A stretch of 64,000 bases of DNA from Variovorax brevis (GTDB lineage: Bacteria > Pseudomonadota > Gammaproteobacteria > Burkholderiales > Burkholderiaceae_C). Below are positions 17,140 through 26,715 of this stretch, one piece after another. The position numbers and the translations under genes were made by a program. Every line of letters starts with the position of its first letter. The stretch's first letter is position 1. The notes under the pieces were generated by a model that was not told where the DNA came from, made no database searches, and saw only the letters and a list, made by a program, of their open reading frames with translations. The stretch spans positions 558,001-622,000 of the forward strand of contig NZ_JASZYG010000001.1 of NCBI RefSeq assembly GCF_030317105.1. The letters are read 5' to 3'.

Positions 17140-18801
17140 CTAAGAGCCGCCTGCCGGCGCAATGGCTGCATCCACCATCGCCTGCGCCTCCTGCAAGATG
17201 CGCTGCAGATGCTCCGGCCCCTTGAAGCTCTCGCCGTAGATCTTGTAGATGTCTTCCGTGCCCGAAGGCCGCGCCGCAAACCAGCCGCCGCTGGAAATCA
17301 CCTTGATGCCCCCGATGGCCGCGCCATTGCCCGGCGCATTGCTCAGGATCTGCTCGATCTCGTCGCCCGCCATCTCGCTCGACTTGACCTGATCAGGCGA
17401 CAGCGCACCCAACTGCTTCTTCTGCTGCGCATTGGCCGGCGCATCGACACGGCTGGACACCGGCGAGCCGAACTCCTGCGCCATCTCCGCGTACAACGTG
17501 CCGGGGTCGCGCCCCGTGCGCGCCGTGATCTCGCCTGACAACAGCGCTGCCGTGATGCCGTCCTTGTCGGTGGTCCACACGCTGCCATCGAGCCGCAGGA
17601 AGGTCGCGCCCGCGCTCTCCTCGCCCACGAAGCCGAGCGAGCCGTCCATCAAGCCCTCGGTGAACCACTTGAACCCGACCGGCACCTCGTACAGCCGCCG
17701 CCCCAGCCGCGCCGTCAGCCGGTCGATGAGCGCCGTCGACACCGCCGTCTTTCCCACAGCCGTTTGCGCACCCCATTGCGTGCGGTTGCGAAAGAGATAG
17801 TCGATGCACACCGACAGGTAATGGTTCGGCGGCAACAGCCCCGTGGCCGGCGTCACGATCCCGTGCCGGTCATGGTCCGTGTCGCATGCAAAGCCCACGT
17901 CGAAGCGGTCCTTGATCGCCAGCAACTGCTGCATCGCGTACGGCGATGACGGGTCCAGGCGGATCTGGCCGTCCCAGTCGCAGGTCATGAAGCGAAAAGT
18001 CGGGTCGACCGCGTCGCTCACCACCGTGAGGTCGAGCTTGTAGCGATCGGCGATGGCAGCCCAGTAGTGAACCCCCGCGCCCCCCAGCGGATCCACGCCC
18101 ATGCGCACCTTGGCGTCACGGATCACGTCCATGTCGATGACGTTGCCGAGGTCTGAAACGTAGGTGTCCAGGTAGTCGTAGCGGTGCGTCGTCGATGCCT
18201 TCAGCGCCTGCGCCAGCGGCATGCGCTTGACGTCCGCGAGTTTCTGCTCGAGGTACTTGTTGGCCGCCGCCTGCATCGGGCCGGTGATGTCCCCGCCGGC
18301 CGGTCCGCCGTTGGGCGGGTTGTACTTGAAGCCGCCATCGCGCGGCGGATTGTGCGATGGCGTCACCACGATGCCGTCCGCCAGTCCCGTCGTGCGTCCG
18401 CGGTTCCACTTCAGGATCGCGTGCGAGATGGCCGGCGTGGGTGTGAACTCGTCGTTGGTGGCCAGCATCACCTGCACGCCGTTGGCCGCCAGCACCTCCA
18501 GCGCGCTCTGGGCGGCCGGCGCCGACAGCGCGTGCGTGTCGATGCCCAGGAACAGCGGCCCGTCGATGCCCTGCCCCGCGCGGTAGTCGCAGATGGCCTG
18601 CGTGATGGCCAGCACGTGCCACTCATTGAACGATCGTTCGAGCGAGGTGCCGCGGTGCCCCGAGGTGCCGAAAGCGACACGCTGCGAGACCACCGAAGGA
18701 TCGGGCTTCTCGGCGTAGTAGACGTGAATGAGCGCGTCCACGTCGATGAGCGAGGACGCGGGAGCCGGCTTGCCGGCAAGGGGGTGGATTCTTTCGGCCA
18801 T
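17140..18801 (-). CDS. pgm: phosphoglucomutase (alpha-D-glucose-phosphate specific)
   Basis: A 553-residue enzyme interconverting glucose 1-phosphate and glucose 6-phosphate, for glycogen, trehalose and exopolysaccharide precursor supply. It has FGTSGHRGTS near the N-terminus, the phosphoserine loop in TPSHNPPRDGGFKYNPPNGG, the Mg-binding DTDHDRHGI and the sugar-binding GEESAGATF; the C-terminal phosphate-binding loop is ARPSGTEDIYKIYGESF. Length fits the bacterial Pgm subfamily. The start at 18801 (MAERIHPLAGKPAPASSLID) matches the family's N-terminus; upstream in-frame codons lack support. It is a single gene 41 nt from the toxin-like gene. Confidence 0.95.
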   Translation of the reverse strand: MAERIHPLAGKPAPASSLIDVDALIHVYYAEKPDPSVVSQRVAFGTSGHRGTSLERSFNEWHVLAITQAICDYRAGQGIDGPLFLGIDTHALSAPAAQSALEVLAANGVQVMLATNDEFTPTPAISHAILKWNRGRTTGLADGIVVTPSHNPPRDGGFKYNPPNGGPAGGDITGPMQAAANKYLEQKLADVKRMPLAQALKASTTHRYDYLDTYVSDLGNVIDMDVIRDAKVRMGVDPLGGAGVHYWAAIADRYKLDLTVVSDAVDPTFRFMTCDWDGQIRLDPSSPYAMQQLLAIKDRFDVGFACDTDHDRHGIVTPATGLLPPNHYLSVCIDYLFRNRTQWGAQTAVGKTAVSTALIDRLTARLGRRLYEVPVGFKWFTEGLMDGSLGFVGEESAGATFLRLDGSVWTTDKDGITAALLSGEITARTGRDPGTLYAEMAQEFGSPVSSRVDAPANAQQKKQLGALSPDQVKSSEMAGDEIEQILSNAPGNGAAIGGIKVISSGGWFAARPSGTEDIYKIYGESFKGPEHLQRILQEAQAMVDAAIAPAGGS

Positions 18802-18842
18802 GCCGCCAGCGTAAGCGCACGGCGCGGGCTGCGCCAGTATTT

Positions 18843-19538
18843 TCAGTTGGGCCGCGGCCGCTTCAAGGGCACGACCGCCGCCCCGCCCTGATGCTCCATC
18901 GCCGCCTGCACGATGGGCCGCGCCCACTCCGGCGTTGCGCCCAGCGCGGCGGCGTCGCCGGCGGGCGGATACAGCACCTTGCCCTTGACCATGTCCAGCA
19001 CCAGCACGGGATCGGGAATGTCCTCGCCCGGCGCGGCCTCGGTGCTGTTGTCGAACACCTGCAGGCGCGCCAGCCCGGGCATCAGGCGGATGAGGTTCAT
19101 GCGCGAGGCCACCCAGCGCTCGCGGATCTTCTTTTCGGGGATGTCATGCCCGCCGACGGCGACTCGGGCGCTCACGCGGCGCATGTGGTGTTCGATGGAA
19201 TCGAGCCCGCAAAAGAGCATCACCACGTCGTGGGTGCGCGCCGCCTTGGCGAGCATGTCGGGGATGGTCCGGGCGCCGAGGGTGGTTTCAAAGGCGAAAT
19301 TGATGCCCTCGGCCATGGCGGCGGCCAGTTGCGCGCGGCCGAATTCCCACGCCTGGCCGTTGGCCTCTTCCACGCCCAGTCCGAGGGTGGCGACCAGTTC
19401 GCGGGCATAGGTGTCGGGGTTGAACCACGTCAGGCCATGTTCTGCCAGCAAGGCGCCGCCGACGGAACTCTTGCCCGCGCCGTTGACGCCGGCCAGCACG
19501 AAGACAAAGGGCCGTGCCGCTGCCGCCTTGCGCGTCAA
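18843..19538 (-). CDS. zeta-toxin-like P-loop kinase
   Basis: A 231-residue P-loop protein of the zeta-toxin/COG4185 group. Walker A is GVNGAGKSS, followed by the substrate-loop WFNPDTYARE, FAFETTLGART and GGHDIPEKKIRERWVASRMNLIRLMP, all typical of zeta-like kinases. Characterised zeta toxins phosphorylate UDP-N-acetylglucosamine and block wall synthesis; others in the group have unknown targets. The ATG at 19538 overlaps the stop of the upstream Phd-like antitoxin gene by 4 nt, which strongly suggests a type II pair. A C-terminal tail (VVPLKRPRPN) is basic. Confidence 0.88.
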   Translation of the reverse strand: MTRKAAAARPFVFVLAGVNGAGKSSVGGALLAEHGLTWFNPDTYARELVATLGLGVEEANGQAWEFGRAQLAAAMAEGINFAFETTLGARTIPDMLAKAARTHDVVMLFCGLDSIEHHMRRVSARVAVGGHDIPEKKIRERWVASRMNLIRLMPGLARLQVFDNSTEAAPGEDIPDPVLVLDMVKGKVLYPPAGDAAALGATPEWARPIVQAAMEHQGGAAVVPLKRPRPN

Positions 19539-19879
19539 AAGGAGGCACCCGCCTTGGGTCGTTTGGCGAGCTTGCCCTTCGATTCAAAGAGCGCCGCCAC
19601 GTTGTGCGCCGCATCGGGCGCCTGCAGCACCGACAGGCGCGTCTTGAAGCGGTCGGACAGATCGTCGAGCACCGATTGCTCCCGTGCCCGCAGCGCCAGC
19701 AGGTCTTCGGTGAGTTGCTGGTAGGTCGAGGCATCCAGCAGCACCATTTCGACCGCCGCATGGTTGGTGATGGCCACGCTGCCCGACTGGCGCACCTGCC
19801 GCACCACGTCGCCCCACTTGTTCTTGACCTGGGAAGCGTTTTGGCGCGGCAATTCTTCGAGACTCAACAATGCAGACAT
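19535..19879 (-). CDS. Phd/YefM-like antitoxin
   Basis: A 114-residue protein with an N-terminal Phd/YefM-type fold: SALLSLEELPRQNASQVKNKWGDVVRQVRQSGSVAITNHAAVEMVLLDASTYQQL. This matches the DNA-binding and dimerisation half of prevent-host-death antitoxins. The remaining 50 residues form a helical, later basic tail (LLALRAREQSVLDDL, KGKLAKRPKAGASF) that probably neutralises the toxin. AGGAG lies 6 nt before the ATG. The upstream dyad overlapping a -10 box fits autorepression. Confidence 0.88.
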   Translation of the reverse strand: MSALLSLEELPRQNASQVKNKWGDVVRQVRQSGSVAITNHAAVEMVLLDASTYQQLTEDLLALRAREQSVLDDLSDRFKTRLSVLQAPDAAHNVAALFESKGKLAKRPKAGASF

Positions 19880-19893
19880 GATGGACTCCTGTG

Positions 19894-19912
19894 TTGAGCC
19901 ATTATGGCAAAA
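19894..19912 (-). promoter_or_regulatory. palindromic operator over the toxin-antitoxin promoter
   Basis: A 19-bp dyad of the form TTnnGCCATnATGGCnnAA lies 15 bp upstream of the antitoxin start. Read on the minus strand it contains CATAAT, a good -10 hexamer. Phd-type antitoxins repress their own promoter through such palindromes. Confidence 0.6.
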
Positions 19913-19941
19913 ATGTCCAGACTTTGGGGAACTGGTCTATT

Positions 19942-21525
19942 TCAGACAGACTTCGAAGCGCCACGGCCGATCCATACCCACGCGCTCAGCGCACTCAACA
20001 AGGCGAGCGCCGCGCTCATCAGCATGACCCACCGGAAGCCCGACACGAAAGCCGCGTGGATCTGCTCGCGCAAGGCGGCGGCGAGCGCGGCGTCGGTCCC
20101 GGCCGGCAACCCCGCCTCGGCCAGACGCACACGCTGCGTGTCCAGGAAGGCGACCACCTCGGGCGACGCGTTGATCGATTTCAGCCCATCGCCCAGGCTG
20201 GCGTTGAAGGCCCAGGCCATGAGCAGGCCGAACACCGCAATCGCCAGCACCGCCGCCACGCGCGACACGGCGTTGTTCACCCCGGAGGCGAGGCCCGCCG
20301 AATCGGTGCCCACGGAATTCATGACCGTCGTGGTCAGCGGCGCGATGGTCACGGCCATGCCCAAGCCGAGCACCGACACCGCCGGAAAGAAACCCGTCCA
20401 GTAGTTCGCGCCCGTGCCCGGCACCGCGAACAGGGCGAATCCGGCGGCGGCAATCGTCGGGCCGATCACCAGCGGCAGGCGCGCGCCCACGCGGTCCACG
20501 AGTTGCCCCGACCACCGCGACAACGCAAACAGAATCAGGATGAAAGGCAGCAGCGCCCCACCGGCGGCAGTCGCCGAGTAGCCCTGCACCTGGATCAGGT
20601 TGAGCGGAAAGAAATAAAGCCCACCGCCGAGCGCCGCATACAGCAGCAGGGTCAGCACGTTGGCGCCGCTGAAGTCGCTGATCCGGAAAAGCCCCAGCGG
20701 CAGCATCGGCTCGCGCACGAGCCGCTCTGCCATCACGAAGGCGCCGCCCGCGACGACGCCCGTCACCAGCGCCGCGATCACCGGCCACGCGTTCCAGCCC
20801 TGCGACGGCGCCTCGATGAAGGCGTAGACGATGCCCGCCAGCGCCAGCGTGGCCAGCAGCGCGCCCAGCCAGTCGAGCGAGCCCGCGGAAGCCGCGCCGC
20901 GGCTTTCCGGCACATGGCGCCACGTGATCGCCAGCACCACCGCCGCGAGCGGCACGTTCACCAGGAAAGCCCAGATCCACGAGTAATGATCGACCAGGAA
21001 TCCGCCGATCACCGGCCCGACGGCGGCTGTGACGCCGCTGAATCCCGACCATGTGCCGATCGCCCGGCCGCGTTCCTTCTCGGTGAAGTTCGCGCTGATG
21101 AGCGCCAGGCTGCCCGGCACGAGCATCGCACCGCCGATGCCCTGCACCGCGCGCGCCAGGATCAGCATCTGCACGTCGGCCGCGAGTGCGCACCCCACCG
21201 ATGCGCCTGCGAACAGCGCCACGCCCAGCGAAAACACCTTGCGCCGCCCGAAGCGGTCGCCCATCGAGCCGCCCACGAGCAGCAGCGCGGCCAGGAACAG
21301 CGCATAAGACTCCACCACCCATTGCGCCTGAAAGGCCGTCGCGTTCAACTCGCGCTGGATGGCCGGCAGGGCCACGTTGACGACCGTGCCGTCGACAAAG
21401 GCCATGCTCGAACCGATGATCGCCGCCACCAGCACCCACGGCTTGGAAGCGGGAGGGCAAGGCTGGGCGTCGCACCCGTGCGCAATGAAGGCAGCGTCGC
21501 TGGGTGCTTTGCCGATCTGGGCCAT
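19942..21525 (-). CDS. MFS drug efflux transporter, DHA2 (14-TMS, EmrB/QacA) family
   Basis: A 527-residue proton-driven exporter. The first helix carries MAFVDGTVVNVALPAIQREL, motif A is GGSMGDRFGRRKVF and motif C-like GPVIGGFLVDHYSWIWAFLVNVPL follows; about fourteen hydrophobic segments fit the DHA2 family. A short N-terminal stretch rich in Pro and Cys (HGCDAQPCPPASKP) precedes helix 1. It lies upstream in genome order of two further exporters on the same strand but is separated from the next by 99 bp, so it may have its own promoter. Confidence 0.92.
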   Translation of the reverse strand: MAQIGKAPSDAAFIAHGCDAQPCPPASKPWVLVAAIIGSSMAFVDGTVVNVALPAIQRELNATAFQAQWVVESYALFLAALLLVGGSMGDRFGRRKVFSLGVALFAGASVGCALAADVQMLILARAVQGIGGAMLVPGSLALISANFTEKERGRAIGTWSGFSGVTAAVGPVIGGFLVDHYSWIWAFLVNVPLAAVVLAITWRHVPESRGAASAGSLDWLGALLATLALAGIVYAFIEAPSQGWNAWPVIAALVTGVVAGGAFVMAERLVREPMLPLGLFRISDFSGANVLTLLLYAALGGGLYFFPLNLIQVQGYSATAAGGALLPFILILFALSRWSGQLVDRVGARLPLVIGPTIAAAGFALFAVPGTGANYWTGFFPAVSVLGLGMAVTIAPLTTTVMNSVGTDSAGLASGVNNAVSRVAAVLAIAVFGLLMAWAFNASLGDGLKSINASPEVVAFLDTQRVRLAEAGLPAGTDAALAAALREQIHAAFVSGFRWVMLMSAALALLSALSAWVWIGRGASKSV

Positions 21526-21624
21526 GGAGTCAGCGGTTCATTCGTCGGGCGATGATGTGCTGGCGCACAAAGGCGCAATGTACGTGTTCGATGCGGTTTG
21601 CGCGAATGGCCGCATGGCCATTGC

Positions 21625-23037
21625 TCAGCTGTGATCCGTGGACCCCGCGCCCGCCGCCGCCACGCCGCTGCTTTCGCGCAGCCGCAGCGTGCTGAATACC
21701 GCCGCCGTGGCCGCGCAAGCAGCCGCCAGCGCCAGTGCAATCACCGACCCATCGCCCGGATGCCAGAAGCTGAAGATGATCGCCAGGATCACCGCGCCCA
21801 AGGTCTGGCCCGTGAGGCGCGCCGTGCCCAGCATGCCGCTCGCCGCGCCGCTGCGATTTGGTGGCGGCGAACTCACGATGGTGTGGTTGTTGGGCGACTG
21901 GAACAGCCCGAAGCCCAGGCCGCACAGCGCCATGCGCCAGACGATGTCCGCATTGGACGGGTTGTCAGGCAGCAGCGCCAGCAAGGCCAGCCCCGATGCG
22001 AGCATGCCCAGGCCCACGCCACCCAGCAGCCCATCGGGAAAGCGCCCGATGAGCCGCCCTGCGATCGGCGCCATCACCACGATCGCCAGCGGCCACGCCG
22101 TGATGAGCAAGCCCGCTTCGACGTGCGAGCGTCCGTAGAAGCCCAGCAGCAGGAAAGGCAGCGAGATGTAGGCCAGCATCTGCGCGCTGAACGCCATCAC
22201 GGAGGTGCACATCGACAGCGCAAACACCGGGATGCGCAACAGGTCCACCGGAAACAGCGGCGCCACCTGATGGCGCTGGCGCCGGATGTAGAAGATGCCG
22301 ACGCCCACCCCCGCCGCCAGCATGATCCACGCCGAGGGCGACGCGCCTGCCCCCGTGGCGCCGTCCCGCACGCCGAGCCCGTCGGCGCCAATGAAGACCA
22401 GCGAGAACATGGCCACGTTGAGCGCCACATCGACGAGCGAGAAACGCTCCTGCGCCCCCTTGGCCACGTTGTGCGGTAAAGCGCGCGCGCCCAGGATCAG
22501 CGTGAGGATGCCCAGCGGCACGTTCAGCGCAAAGAGCCAAGGCCACGACGCCACCGACAGGATGGCCGCCGCGACCGATGGCCCCGCCACCGAAGCGGTT
22601 GCGACCACCAGCGAATTGGTCGCCATGCCGCGCCCGAGCTGGCTCCGGGGATAGGTGAGGCGCACCAACGCTGAATTCACGCTCATGATCCCGGCCGCGC
22701 CCAGCCCTTGCAAGGCGCGCGCGGCGATCAGCGTCCCCAGCGAATTCGCGAAGGTCGCCATCACCGACGACACCGTGAACAGCGCCATGCCGACCAGATA
22801 GACACGCCGATACCCGATGCGGTCGCCCAGCGAGGCGAGCGGCAGCAGCATCACCAGCGTGGCGATCTGGTAGGCGTTGATGACCCAGATGGTGTGCGAG
22901 GGACTCGCGTTGAGTTCGTGCGCGATGCCCGGCAAGGCGAGGTTGACGATGGTCCCATCCAGCACCGCCACGGCGATGCCCAGGATGATGACGATCATGG
23001 ACCGCGTGCGTTGCGGCTGGGGGAGTCCGTCCTGCAT
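21625..23037 (-). CDS. MFS transporter, DHA2-like
   Basis: A 470-residue exporter with VAVLDGTIVNLALPGIAHEL in helix 1, PLASLGDRIGYRRVY as motif A and GPSVAAAILSVASWPWLFALNVPLG as the motif-C region. I place the start at the ATG at 23037, one base overlapping the stop of the Bcr/CflA gene (TGATG), so it is translationally coupled to it. The longer upstream frame only covers the neighbouring gene. The substrate is unknown; relatives export drugs, dyes or siderophores. Confidence 0.9.
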   Translation of the reverse strand: MQDGLPQPQRTRSMIVIILGIAVAVLDGTIVNLALPGIAHELNASPSHTIWVINAYQIATLVMLLPLASLGDRIGYRRVYLVGMALFTVSSVMATFANSLGTLIAARALQGLGAAGIMSVNSALVRLTYPRSQLGRGMATNSLVVATASVAGPSVAAAILSVASWPWLFALNVPLGILTLILGARALPHNVAKGAQERFSLVDVALNVAMFSLVFIGADGLGVRDGATGAGASPSAWIMLAAGVGVGIFYIRRQRHQVAPLFPVDLLRIPVFALSMCTSVMAFSAQMLAYISLPFLLLGFYGRSHVEAGLLITAWPLAIVVMAPIAGRLIGRFPDGLLGGVGLGMLASGLALLALLPDNPSNADIVWRMALCGLGFGLFQSPNNHTIVSSPPPNRSGAASGMLGTARLTGQTLGAVILAIIFSFWHPGDGSVIALALAAACAATAAVFSTLRLRESSGVAAAGAGSTDHS

Positions 23038-24242
23038 CACTGGCCGACCGGGCAAGGTTGCGCTTGCCGCCCACCCAGCGTCGCCCACGTGAGCGCGAGC
23101 GAGATGCCGACGCCGGCCGCTATGCCCGCCACCATGGCCAGCGGCGTGCCGGTGGTGAAGAAGCCGACGATGCCCATCATCACCGCGCCGGTGAGCATCT
23201 GCAGCGTGCCCATCAACGCCGAGGCAGTGCCCGCGATGACGCCGTGCTTCTCCAGCGCCAGCACGGCCGTGGTCGGAATCACGAGGCCCATGAAAGCACT
23301 GGCGATAAAGTAGAGCCCGATCAGCACCTCCAGCCTGTCGCCCCCGGCAACGAAGTAGCCCAGCAGCGCGAGCATGACGAGGCAGCACGCCAGCACCGCC
23401 CTCTGCACCATGGCCACCAGCCCGATCCGCTCGCCCAGCGCGCCGGTGAACTGCGATGCCCCGATGAACGCCGCCGCATTCACGCCGAAGGCCACGCTGT
23501 ACTGCGTCGGCGTGAGCCCGTAGTGGTCGATGAACACGAAGGACGAATTGGCCAGGTACACGAAGAATCCACCCATCGCGAAGCTGCCGATGAAGACCAG
23601 CCCGAGATAGTGCGGATCGCGCAGCAGCACGCCGTAGGAACGCAAGGCGCTGCCCAAGCTGCTTTCCAGCCGTGCTTCCGCAGTGCGCGTCTCCTTGAGA
23701 AATACCCCCGTCAGCACCAGCCCCGCCACCGACGCCAGCGTGACGGCCCAGAACACGCCACGCCAACCGGTGAACGCGATCACGGCGCTGCCGGCCAGGG
23801 GCGCGAGGATCGGCGACACGCTGAAGACCAGCATCAGCAGCGACATGAGCCGCGCAGCGTCCGTACCTGTGTGCAGGTCGCGCACGACGGCGCGTGGAAT
23901 CGCCATGCCGGCCGCAGCGCCGAGGCCTTGCAGGAAGCGGAAAGGAATCAGCGTGTGGATGTCGCCCGCCAGCGCGCAGCCCACGCTCGCGCCGGCAAAC
24001 AGCAGCAGTCCGAAATACAGCGGCGGCTTGCGGCCCACCATGTCCGACACCGGGCCATACAACAGTTGCCCGATGCCCAGCGCAATGAAGAAGGCCGTCA
24101 GGCTCATCTGCACTTCGCCGATGTTCGCGTGCAGGCTGTTGCCGATGTCGGGCAAGGCCGGCAGGTACATGTCTATGGCGAATGGCCCAATGGCCGACAG
24201 CAGCCCCAGCACGAGGGCGATGCGCAGAAAACGGGAATTCAT
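23037..24242 (-). CDS. Bcr/CflA family multidrug efflux MFS transporter
   Basis: A 401-residue 12-helix exporter. N-terminal LRIALVLGLLSAIGPFAIDMYLPALPDIG and GQLLYGPVSDMVGRKPPLYFGL are diagnostic of the Bcr/CflA (bicyclomycin/chloramphenicol) group. The start is the ATG at 24242; a GTG directly before it could also serve. It is the first gene of a two-gene operon with the DHA2-like exporter. The divergent lipoprotein gene starts 252 bp away. Confidence 0.93.
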   Translation of the reverse strand: MNSRFLRIALVLGLLSAIGPFAIDMYLPALPDIGNSLHANIGEVQMSLTAFFIALGIGQLLYGPVSDMVGRKPPLYFGLLLFAGASVGCALAGDIHTLIPFRFLQGLGAAAGMAIPRAVVRDLHTGTDAARLMSLLMLVFSVSPILAPLAGSAVIAFTGWRGVFWAVTLASVAGLVLTGVFLKETRTAEARLESSLGSALRSYGVLLRDPHYLGLVFIGSFAMGGFFVYLANSSFVFIDHYGLTPTQYSVAFGVNAAAFIGASQFTGALGERIGLVAMVQRAVLACCLVMLALLGYFVAGGDRLEVLIGLYFIASAFMGLVIPTTAVLALEKHGVIAGTASALMGTLQMLTGAVMMGIVGFFTTGTPLAMVAGIAAGVGISLALTWATLGGRQAQPCPVGQ

Positions 24243-24494
24243 CACCCTATTGTCGCGATCACGGAAAGGTCGCGCTGCGGCGGGCGTGTGCGGGCTGTGC
24301 TAGCGCCAGACAGTGAGCGCGCATGAACGCCCTCCCCGGCTTGCAAAGCGCCTTGCGCCTACCGCATGGGTGGGTCTAGCCAATTCGGCCGATTGACGCT
24401 GGCATGGGCCATCCATAACGTCCAGTTACAAAGTTCTCACGCGCAATGCGAAGGCGTTTGCCCTCGCGCGATAGAGCACGCCCTGGAGACATCC

Positions 24495-26621
24495 ATGACC
24501 AACCCGCAGGCAGCCGCGTCCATATCCGGTCTCGCAGAAGCCAGTGTCCGGGCGCTCCATCGACCGCGCCGATGCTTCCGGGCGGGGCGCCTTGCCCGAT
24601 TGGCCGCATTGGCTGCCCTGACGACGGCTTGCGGAGGCGGCGGCGATGGCCAAGGCCCTACCTATTCCATCGGCGGCACGGTCACCGGACTGGCTTCCGG
24701 CACGTCGTTCCAGATCGCCAATGGCGGCGACAGCCTGTCGATATCAACGATAGGCGCGTTCACCTTCTCAACCAAACTGCCTTCGCAGCGGACCTATGCG
24801 GTCACGGTGTCGCAGCAACCCGTGGGCCAGGTCTGCAACGTGGGCAACGGCTCCGGAACGGTGGCGTCGAGCAACGTCATCAACATCGCCATCGCGTGCG
24901 TCAAGAGCCTGCCGGGCGGCACGGGAACGGTCGCGGCCTCGGGCGGCATGGTGTCCACGCCGGTCGCCGACGTGACGGTGCCGTCAGGTGCCAGCCTGAA
25001 GCCGCAGACCATCACCGTGACACCCATGGTGCCGCCACCGGGCCTGCCGTTGATGCTCACGGCCATTGGCGCGGCCATCGACGTGGCTGTCGATCAGCCT
25101 GACGCACTCAACGCGCCCTTTCTCATCACCCTGCGGTACGACGCCAGTGCTGTTGTGGATGAAGACCAGTTGGCGGTGGTTCACTACGACGCAGGCAACC
25201 AGCGCTATGAGCCCGTGACCATCGTCAGCCAGGACAAGGCGGCGCATTCGTTCCAGGTCGAGGCGCGCAGCTTCTCGCACTTCCTTGTTGTTGCCTTCAA
25301 CACGGCCAGCCTGCCAACCAGCCGCTCGCTGTCGAACTTCTCGCCTTCGGCCAGCGGCTGGAACATTCCGAACTTCGGCAGCTACTACAGCCCGGGCGGC
25401 AACAGCCTTGGCATGTCGGCGTACGCAAGCTGGTACTTCGCCAACCGCCCGGGGTCGAACCTGGGCACGAAGTACGCGGCAGCGGGCAACGCGGGCATCG
25501 CGCAGTTGGTGGCGGCTCGCGCGCAAGTCGCGCAAAGCCAATACTGGGCGATGAAGTCCAGCACGGTCCTGGGCGCCCTTGGCAACGCAGCGACGGCGCG
25601 GCTCATGAAGGTCTACCTCGCAGCGTTCAATCAACCCATGGTGCTGCTGCTCGGCCAGAACGGCATCCCGAAGCACGCAGCCGTCCTCCATGGCTATGAC
25701 AGCACCGGCTTCAGGTTCCATGACGTCGACGTGATGGGTGCCGAACAGACCCTCGCCTTCGACGGCACGAACTGGGGCCGCTACGCGGGCTACGACTCGT
25801 TCTCGTACGTGGCGCTTCCAAGCCTGGGGCGCAACGAAGACTTTGCAACGCTCACGACGCAGGCCGAGGGCGGCTTCGGTTCTTCTCCCCTGATCGGCTT
25901 GACTTCTCCCTCGCCGGGCCAGCAGATCCCCAACCGCAGCGTGGCGCTCGCAGGCAATCTCTCGGGCAGCTTGGGCACCAACGCCAGCATCGTTGCCTAC
26001 GTGAAAGGCGTGCCGCAACGGGTCGCCGTTGCTTCAGGGGCGTTCTCAGCCACCATTCCGGTTTCCGCGGGGGACAACACCGTCGTGGTCGTGGCAGGCC
26101 CTGGCCTCGCGCAGCAATCCAACTGGTATGCGAATGCAGCCACGCTGATCGTCGATGTCACGGGCACCGGCTCGCTGACGAAGCTGCTGACCACGCTGAC
26201 ATGGGACCAGGACAACGCGGACGTCGACCTGTATGTGACGGAACCGCCGCCCGGCAACCAGACGTCCTGGTATTTCAATCGCAAGACCGTGAACAGGATG
26301 AACCTCGATTTCGACAACACGCGCGGCTTCGGTCCCGAGCACACGACCCTGGCAACGGTTGGCACCAACGCCGGCACGGCGCTTGCCGGCCAGTATCCGG
26401 TTGCGGTTCACTACTATTCCGACCACGGCACGGGCCAGACCGCCACCGGGACCGTGACAATCATGCTGAACGAAGGGCAGCCGAACCAGCAGCTGGTCTC
26501 GAAGAACTTCAGCATCGCAACATCGAATTCAAAGAACGACGATCCGGGTCGCACCGGGCCCGACTGGGTGCGCATTGGCACGGTGGATCTCGAGGCGGGC
26601 ACGATCAAGCTTGCGCCTTGA
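24495..26621 (+). CDS. multidomain lipoprotein with degenerate peptidase-like domain
   Basis: A 708-residue envelope protein. The lipobox is LTTAC with Cys46. Domains in order: a GGTVTGL-type beta-sandwich (about 57-136, ending VTVSQQPVGQVCNV then IAIACV, as in many Burkholderiales lipoproteins); a ZU5-like section (150-265); a papain/transglutaminase-like section (285-460) with GGNSLGMSAYASWYF and HAAVLHGYD; and a C-terminal section (about 590-700) with LTWDQDNADVDLYVTEP, resembling YfaP/DUF2135. At the expected nucleophile the residue is Ser304, not Cys, while His394 remains. The protein may therefore bind rather than cleave its ligand. The ATG at 24495 was chosen because the lipoprotein signal follows. 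Confidence 0.75.
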   Translation: MTNPQAAASISGLAEASVRALHRPRRCFRAGRLARLAALAALTTACGGGGDGQGPTYSIGGTVTGLASGTSFQIANGGDSLSISTIGAFTFSTKLPSQRTYAVTVSQQPVGQVCNVGNGSGTVASSNVINIAIACVKSLPGGTGTVAASGGMVSTPVADVTVPSGASLKPQTITVTPMVPPPGLPLMLTAIGAAIDVAVDQPDALNAPFLITLRYDASAVVDEDQLAVVHYDAGNQRYEPVTIVSQDKAAHSFQVEARSFSHFLVVAFNTASLPTSRSLSNFSPSASGWNIPNFGSYYSPGGNSLGMSAYASWYFANRPGSNLGTKYAAAGNAGIAQLVAARAQVAQSQYWAMKSSTVLGALGNAATARLMKVYLAAFNQPMVLLLGQNGIPKHAAVLHGYDSTGFRFHDVDVMGAEQTLAFDGTNWGRYAGYDSFSYVALPSLGRNEDFATLTTQAEGGFGSSPLIGLTSPSPGQQIPNRSVALAGNLSGSLGTNASIVAYVKGVPQRVAVASGAFSATIPVSAGDNTVVVVAGPGLAQQSNWYANAATLIVDVTGTGSLTKLLTTLTWDQDNADVDLYVTEPPPGNQTSWYFNRKTVNRMNLDFDNTRGFGPEHTTLATVGTNAGTALAGQYPVAVHYYSDHGTGQTATGTVTIMLNEGQPNQQLVSKNFSIATSNSKNDDPGRTGPDWVRIGTVDLEAGTIKLAP

Positions 26622-26715
26622 TTTTCGCGGCCCCACGAAGGTCGTGAACCTGTTCAAATGGGGCGGAGACACTCGCCAGACCCCTGTCGAATGCCTGCCT
26701 CACAAGGAGAGCCCC

